A stretch of 8,320 nt of DNA from Pseudomonadota bacterium (GTDB lineage Bacteria > Pseudomonadota > Alphaproteobacteria > Rhizobiales > Xanthobacteraceae): contig JAJYAH010000280.1 in NCBI GenBank assembly GCA_021779635.1, positions 1-8,320 on the forward strand, given 5' to 3'. Numbering within the stretch: the first letter of the stretch is position 1; each line of letters starts with the position of its first letter. The position numbers and the translations under genes were made by a program. Below the pieces are notes generated by a model, which saw only the letters and a list, made by a program, of their open reading frames with translations, searched no databases and had not been told where the DNA came from. Below, in pieces: positions 4,549 to 8,320 of the stretch.

Positions 4549-6803
4549 GCGGCAAGGACGACTGGCTGCACGGGCTGACCGGTTCGAACGATCCGATCAT
4601 GAACGCCGCGGTCGCCGTGTTCCTGGCAATAACGGCGATCGTACTCATCGTGGCCGGCGGCCTCTTCCTGTTGCCCGTCGTGATCGTGATCGGAATTGCC
4701 AAGGGCGCGCATTGGTACATGACGCGTCCGACGCCGACTGACCAGCTCTATGCCCAGGCCCAGCAGCGCACCATCGCCGCGAATTTCCCAGAGCCGGAGA
4801 AGTTCAACACGGCTTTCGTCGAGCGTTTTCTCGACGTGCTCGGCGACAGCCTGCCGACGTATCAACTCTTTGCTGGCATCGCACATGTCGTGGACCAGCT
4901 CTACACGGCAGAAAACCTCTCCAATCCCCTCCCCCCGTTAGCGCCCGATAGCCCGATTGAAGAGGGCCGCTACCGCGACGAGCTCATCGCGCATCACCGC
5001 AAGACCGCGGACGCCCCACGTACCCTAGAGATCATCAACGCCACCCTGGGCAAGGCCCTCCTCGGGTTCGCCTCCAACCTGCCGCCGCTTGCCAAAATGA
5101 CGCGAGACGAATTTGCAGACAGCGACGAAGTCGAGGAGTTCGCTAGCTTTCCTCTCATCGATACTCTCCAAGACGTGGACCAAGCCGTTGTGCGTTTAAC
5201 GGTTCCGTTTTTCGCGGAGGAGGTGACGGAGCTCGGCTTGTTTACGACCTTGCGCCGGCAACTAGATCGCAACTACCGCGCTGTCTCCGCCGCGCGCGGC
5301 CGATCGGATCGGCTGGTTACGCCGGATGAGCACAAAGGCACGCCAGAGCAGATCATATTCGACTACCTCGGCAATACCCCGTTTGAATTGCTGTTCGCGG
5401 CGCCGATACCGTTCGCCTTCACCGACGAGCGCCGATTCGAACACATGCACATCGTCGGCGGCTCCGAGCACGGCAAGACGCAGTTGCTGCAACATCTGAT
5501 CTTGCACGATTTGCGCCGGGACGATGCGCCTTCCCTGATCGTGATCGACAGCCAAGGCGAGATGCTGCGCAAGATTCAAGCGCTCGAATTGTTCGCCGAC
5601 CAACCCGACCGCCTGATCGTCATCGACCCCGAGCAATATTCCCCCGCCCTAAACATGTTCGATACCAGCAACGCTCGGGCCGAAGGCTACAACGAGCTGC
5701 ACCGCGAGCAATTGCAGGCCGGCGTCATCGAACTTTACAATTACATCTTTGCCTCGATCGCGGCGGAGATGACGAGCCGCCAGAGCACAGCGTTTGCCTT
5801 CGTCGCCCGGCTGATGCTCTCGATCCCCAACGCGACCATCCACACGTTGCGGGAGCTGATGGAAGACCCCGCCGCGTCCCTCGCCCACAGCCCATTCCGC
5901 GAGTTCATCGAGCGACTGGAGCCGACCGCGCGGTCGTATTTCGAGAATCAGTTCTTCACCAAGCGCTACGGCGACCTCAAGCAACAGATCGCGCGTCGGC
6001 TATACGGCGTGCTCTCGGTGCCCGCGTTCGACCGAATGTTTTCAGCCAAAGAATGCAAACTCGATATGTTCGAGGCGATGCAGACTGGCAAGGTGGTGCT
6101 CGTCAACACCAGCAAGGCGCTTTTGAAATCCGACGCCTCGGCGCTGTTCGGCCGCTACGTCATCGCGCTGGTGATCCGTGCGGTGTTCGAGCGGGTCGCA
6201 AGCCGCGTTCGCCGCCCGACCTTTCTGATCGTCGACGAGGCTTCCGAATATTTCGATGACAATATCCAGATGCTGTTGGAGCAGGCGCGCAAGTTCAATG
6301 TCGGCATCGTACTCGCCCACCAGCACCTTGACCAACTCACCACTGGATTGAAGAGCGCCATCGCCGCCAATACCGCCATCAAATTGGCGGGCGGGGTCAA
6401 CGACCGCGATGCCCGCGCACTCGCCCCCGACATGCGCACCTCCCCGGATTTCATCGCGTCGATGCAGAAGTACCCCAAGTCCACCGAATTTGCCTGCTAT
6501 GTCCGTAACACCACGGCACAGGCGTTGCGACTCACCATCCCGTTCGGGGCGCTGGAAGCCGCACCCACCATGTCATCCAAGGAAGCCGCAAAAGTCGTTA
6601 CGCGGGACCGGGAGCGCTACGCGACATTACCCGACAAGCCGCGACCCGACGCGGCCAACCTCGACAAGCCGCCGCTAGACGCGACATCGCAGCCGACGCC
6701 CACAGTAGGGCCAGAAGACCAGGCGACACAGCCGAAGGCGGAAGGCCCAGAAGCGCCGAAAGAACCGGCGGTCGATCCGAACAAGAAACAATGGCCAATG
6801 TAA
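4545..6803 (+). CDS. Membrane-anchored VirD4/TraG-HerA-like ATPase (second putative DNA-transfer motor)
   Basis: This 752-residue protein has one or two N-terminal transmembrane helices within residues 20-55, a long region to about 290 with no motif I recognise, and then an ATPase core. Walker A is GGSEHGKT at 305-312; VIDSQGE at 333-339 takes the place of the DPHGE motif; Walker B is FLIVDEASEYF at 560-570; and ARKFNVGIVLAHQHLDQL at 581-598 matches the same block in the first ATPase. The shared ARK(Y/F)xxxxxxLAxQxLDQ pattern shows that the two are paralogues. Residues 696-752 are a Pro/Ala/Glu-rich, probably disordered tail. The membrane anchor resembles VirD4 coupling proteins. Translation is coupled to the 180-residue membrane protein. 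It may form a heteromeric or membrane-docked motor with its soluble paralogue. Confidence 0.88.
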   Translation: MSGKDDWLHGLTGSNDPIMNAAVAVFLAITAIVLIVAGGLFLLPVVIVIGIAKGAHWYMTRPTPTDQLYAQAQQRTIAANFPEPEKFNTAFVERFLDVLGDSLPTYQLFAGIAHVVDQLYTAENLSNPLPPLAPDSPIEEGRYRDELIAHHRKTADAPRTLEIINATLGKALLGFASNLPPLAKMTRDEFADSDEVEEFASFPLIDTLQDVDQAVVRLTVPFFAEEVTELGLFTTLRRQLDRNYRAVSAARGRSDRLVTPDEHKGTPEQIIFDYLGNTPFELLFAAPIPFAFTDERRFEHMHIVGGSEHGKTQLLQHLILHDLRRDDAPSLIVIDSQGEMLRKIQALELFADQPDRLIVIDPEQYSPALNMFDTSNARAEGYNELHREQLQAGVIELYNYIFASIAAEMTSRQSTAFAFVARLMLSIPNATIHTLRELMEDPAASLAHSPFREFIERLEPTARSYFENQFFTKRYGDLKQQIARRLYGVLSVPAFDRMFSAKECKLDMFEAMQTGKVVLVNTSKALLKSDASALFGRYVIALVIRAVFERVASRVRRPTFLIVDEASEYFDDNIQMLLEQARKFNVGIVLAHQHLDQLTTGLKSAIAANTAIKLAGGVNDRDARALAPDMRTSPDFIASMQKYPKSTEFACYVRNTTAQALRLTIPFGALEAAPTMSSKEAAKVVTRDRERYATLPDKPRPDAANLDKPPLDATSQPTPTVGPEDQATQPKAEGPEAPKEPAVDPNKKQWPM

Positions 6804-6910
6804 TGTAAAATTAAATGGCATGAACATCGCTCATCAAGGTATCGCGTCGCATTCCGTAGCTTCACTTGCCGAACGTTTTCTCCCCGCCGGGCTTCCGGCA
6901 TATCACCGGT

Positions 6911-7960
6911 ATGGAGCCTCGCACTGAACGACAGCGCCGACCGCGCAATCGAGCACAGAAAACCACCGGCGTGTTGGTCAGAACCGACCACGACGCCCGT
7001 GGCATCGCCGAACCCCTGGAACGTTACGGCGAACTGTTGACCTGCCAGATCGTCGCCCTCTACAACGCGATCCACGGCTTGCCGCCGCGCAGCGCGCACA
7101 CGCTGTCTCGGCTCAAGCAGCTTTTCCACGAATCAGAGGGATTGCCGGCCACCAGCAAAGTGCTGCTGCGGCCCGACTACCAGTGGCGTTACGGCTACAA
7201 CCATCAGACCATCTATCGCCGCGCCGCCGGGACTGGCCGCCTGCTCCACGCCAAGGGGCTGTTCGACCCGATGATGGCGCGCTGGGCCAACACCAGCCGG
7301 ATCGTGCAGCTCTCCGATGATCCCTGGCAGGAGCCTTCAGACCATGACGCGGCGCTCTCGCTCGTGATGTCATCGATCGAGATCGGCATTCGGCGCGATC
7401 CCCATCTGCGGTTCATCACTCATCTCGATATTCTCGGTCATGCATCGAGCGAGGCGCAGAACGCGCAAAGCCCGCTATCTATTCCCCTGCCGAAATTGCA
7501 GCACACCTTCGCCGACGGCAACACCGTCTCGCTTGCCGATGTGCACGTAAAGCCGGACGCCATGTTCGGCGTCGGGTATGAGGACGATCATAAATTCTTC
7601 GCTCTGGAGTACGATCGCAGTACCGAAGATGTCGAACCAACCAAGAATTTGCAGCGCGCCTCCTGGCTTCGGAAGATCCTGTCGTATTCCGCTGTCTCGT
7701 CGAAGCCGAAGCCGGTTTACCGAAGCTATCTGAAAATCCCCAGCCTTCTTGTGCTCTGCGTCTTCTCGGATGCTACCCGCATGGCACACGTCATGCGCCT
7801 CACCAAATCGCACGCGGTCTATCCGACCCAATTTCTCTTCAAGACAATCCCACCGGTCGATCCGCTTTTGAACGCAACCACGCTGCTCCACCTCGCGACC
7901 GAGCCGTGGCAGCGCATCGGCGGCACGTTCAATCTTTTAACAACTGACGAAGGGAGGTGA
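6911..7960 (+). CDS. Replication-relaxation (Replic_Relax-like) family protein
   Basis: From the ATG at 6911 this is a 349-residue protein. Residues 38-115 look like a winged-helix DNA-binding region (ERYGELLTCQIVALYNAI, then the RSAHTLSRLKQLF helix and IYRRAAGTGRLL). The C-terminal half has the pattern VKPDAMFGV (213-221), FFALEYDRSTED (229-240) and SWLRKILSY (251-259), which I associate with Replic_Relax proteins, a family linked to plasmid replication and DNA relaxation. The PD...ExD spacing also recalls PD-(D/E)XK nucleases, though the usual Lys is absent. The start is uncertain: a TTG at 6866 would add 15 residues, and neither start has a good ribosome binding site. It follows the membrane ATPase by 107 bases. 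It probably binds or processes plasmid DNA. Confidence 0.72.
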   Translation: MEPRTERQRRPRNRAQKTTGVLVRTDHDARGIAEPLERYGELLTCQIVALYNAIHGLPPRSAHTLSRLKQLFHESEGLPATSKVLLRPDYQWRYGYNHQTIYRRAAGTGRLLHAKGLFDPMMARWANTSRIVQLSDDPWQEPSDHDAALSLVMSSIEIGIRRDPHLRFITHLDILGHASSEAQNAQSPLSIPLPKLQHTFADGNTVSLADVHVKPDAMFGVGYEDDHKFFALEYDRSTEDVEPTKNLQRASWLRKILSYSAVSSKPKPVYRSYLKIPSLLVLCVFSDATRMAHVMRLTKSHAVYPTQFLFKTIPPVDPLLNATTLLHLATEPWQRIGGTFNLLTTDEGR

Positions 7961-7961
7961 T
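7950..7961 (+). promoter_or_regulatory. Very strong Shine-Dalgarno sequence that fixes a TTG start
   Basis: AAGGGAGGTGAT is an almost complete complement of the 16S rRNA 3' end. It overlaps the stop codon of the upstream gene (TGA at 7958-7960). It stands at the ideal distance, about eight bases after GGAGG, from a TTG at 7966, and too close to a GTG at 7957. It therefore selects the TTG as the start of the zinc-knuckle gene. Confidence 0.8.
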
Positions 7962-7965
7962 TGTT

Positions 7966-8145
7966 TTGGATATCGACAGCCAGATCGCCCGTGTCAAAGA
8001 CCTCATTGCAAAGCGCGAGGAGATAGACACGGAGCTTTCGACAATGTTGGGCGTGACGGCGAAAGCCCGGAAGCCGCAGCGATGCTCGAATTGCAACGAG
8101 GAGGGTCATAGTGCTCGTACCTGTCCACAGTTGCTGGCACAATAA
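7966..8145 (+). CDS. Small CCHC zinc-knuckle protein with helical N-terminus
   Basis: From the TTG at 7966 this is a 59-residue protein. The first 28 residues form a charged heptad-like helix (IARVKDLIAKREEIDTELSTML) suited to a coiled coil. A basic linker (AKARKPQR) follows, then CSNCNEEGHSARTC at about 40-53, which is exactly the CX2CX4HX4C zinc-knuckle pattern of retroviral nucleocapsid and eukaryotic RNA-binding proteins. Such knuckles bind single-stranded nucleic acid and are uncommon in bacteria. A GTG at 7957 in the same frame is rejected because it lies inside the ribosome binding site. The strong ribosome binding site implies high expression from the end of the operon. A role holding single-stranded DNA or RNA for the Replic_Relax protein or the ATPases is inference. 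Confidence 0.8.
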   Translation: MDIDSQIARVKDLIAKREEIDTELSTMLGVTAKARKPQRCSNCNEEGHSARTCPQLLAQ

Positions 8146-8150
8146 AGGTA

Positions 8151-8176
8151 TTGGGCTGGCCTAACGGCCAGCCCAA
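8151..8176. terminator. Perfect 11-bp stem-loop between convergent genes
   Basis: TTGGGCTGGCC (8151-8161) pairs perfectly with GGCCAGCCCAA (8166-8176) around TAAC. It starts six bases after the zinc-knuckle stop and lies 24 bases from the stop of the convergent gene. No good T-run follows on the plus strand; on the minus strand TACCTTTATT follows, which is somewhat T-rich. A two-way terminator is the likely role, and the stem may also protect the operon's mRNA end. A smaller hairpin, CCGCA/TGCGG, lies at 8185-8196. Confidence 0.65.
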
Positions 8177-8199
8177 CTCTTGCACCGCATCTGCGGTTG

Positions 8200-8320
8200 T
8201 TATTCGTCCGCTGGCTCGTCGTCCGGCAGCAGCGGCGGAAGCAAGATCAACGTCCCGTCCCATTGTCCAACCGGCAGCGTGTTGAGCTTCACTGAAAAGC
8301 CCTCCTCGCCGTTCTTCCGT
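8200..8320 (-). CDS. C-terminal end of an unidentified protein (cut by window edge)
   Basis: On the minus strand an open frame enters from the right edge and stops at TAA (8202-8200). The visible 40 codons read through KNGEEGFSVKLNTLPVGQWD and end in a proline- and acid-rich tail (LLPPLLPDDEPADE). The beta-strand-like GFSVKLNTLPV segment resembles the ends of small plasmid-borne proteins of unknown function, but I cannot name a family. It converges with the operon on the other strand, with a stem-loop between. The start and most of the protein are outside the window. Confidence 0.6.
   Translation of the reverse strand, partial: RKNGEEGFSVKLNTLPVGQWDGTLILLPPLLPDDEPADE

Noticed and set aside
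6820..6927. 35-residue frame between the second ATPase and the Replic_Relax-like gene
   Set aside because: It overlaps the downstream gene, has no ribosome binding site, and shows no recognisable pattern; a leader peptide cannot be excluded but is not supported.
7957..7965. GTG start for the zinc-knuckle protein
   Set aside because: The GTG lies within the Shine-Dalgarno sequence; the TTG at 7966 has correct spacing.

Overview
The window looks like a piece of a plasmid or integrated mobile element from a GC-rich proteobacterium, most likely an alphaproteobacterium. The basis is high-GC codon use, an IS66-family element, a RelE/ParE-type toxin-antitoxin pair, and a set of DNA-transfer or DNA-maintenance ATPases next to a replication-relaxation (Replic_Relax-like) protein. 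The host assignment is an inference from style, not from a marker gene.

Layout. Positions 1-831 (minus strand) hold the leading part of an IS66-family insertion sequence: tnpA, tnpB and the first 32 codons of tnpC, which runs off the left edge. Positions 1064-1575 (plus) hold a two-gene toxin-antitoxin module with a 4-base ATGA overlap. Positions 1576-1860 hold a cluster of GC-rich hairpins resembling a REP/BIME element, followed by a possible 40-residue acidic protein at 1861-1983.

Positions 1984-2631 are a 648-base non-coding region dense in dyad symmetry. It contains a roughly 225-base imperfect foldback, a perfect 17-bp hairpin, an AT-rich segment (about 38% GC over 2341-2460), a 14-bp palindrome on a likely -10 box, and a set of competing hairpins just before the next gene.

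Positions 2632-8145 (plus) form a compact, probably co-transcribed block. In order: a soluble VirD4/TraG-like ATPase (423 aa); a two-helix membrane protein (180 aa); a membrane-anchored second ATPase of the same superfamily (752 aa); a Replic_Relax-like protein (349 aa); and a 59-residue protein ending in a retroviral-type CCHC zinc knuckle. A near-perfect stem-loop at 8151-8176 separates this block from a convergent minus-strand gene cut by the right edge.

How the block may work (inference): two paralogous motor ATPases, one anchored in the membrane and translationally coupled to a small membrane protein, are encoded with a DNA-processing protein and a small nucleic-acid-binding protein. That composition suits DNA transfer, mobilisation or plasmid maintenance. 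No classical relaxase and no type IV secretion channel genes are visible here, and the structured region at 1984-2631 is a reasonable place to look for an origin of transfer or control region. This five-gene set is the most interesting system in the window.
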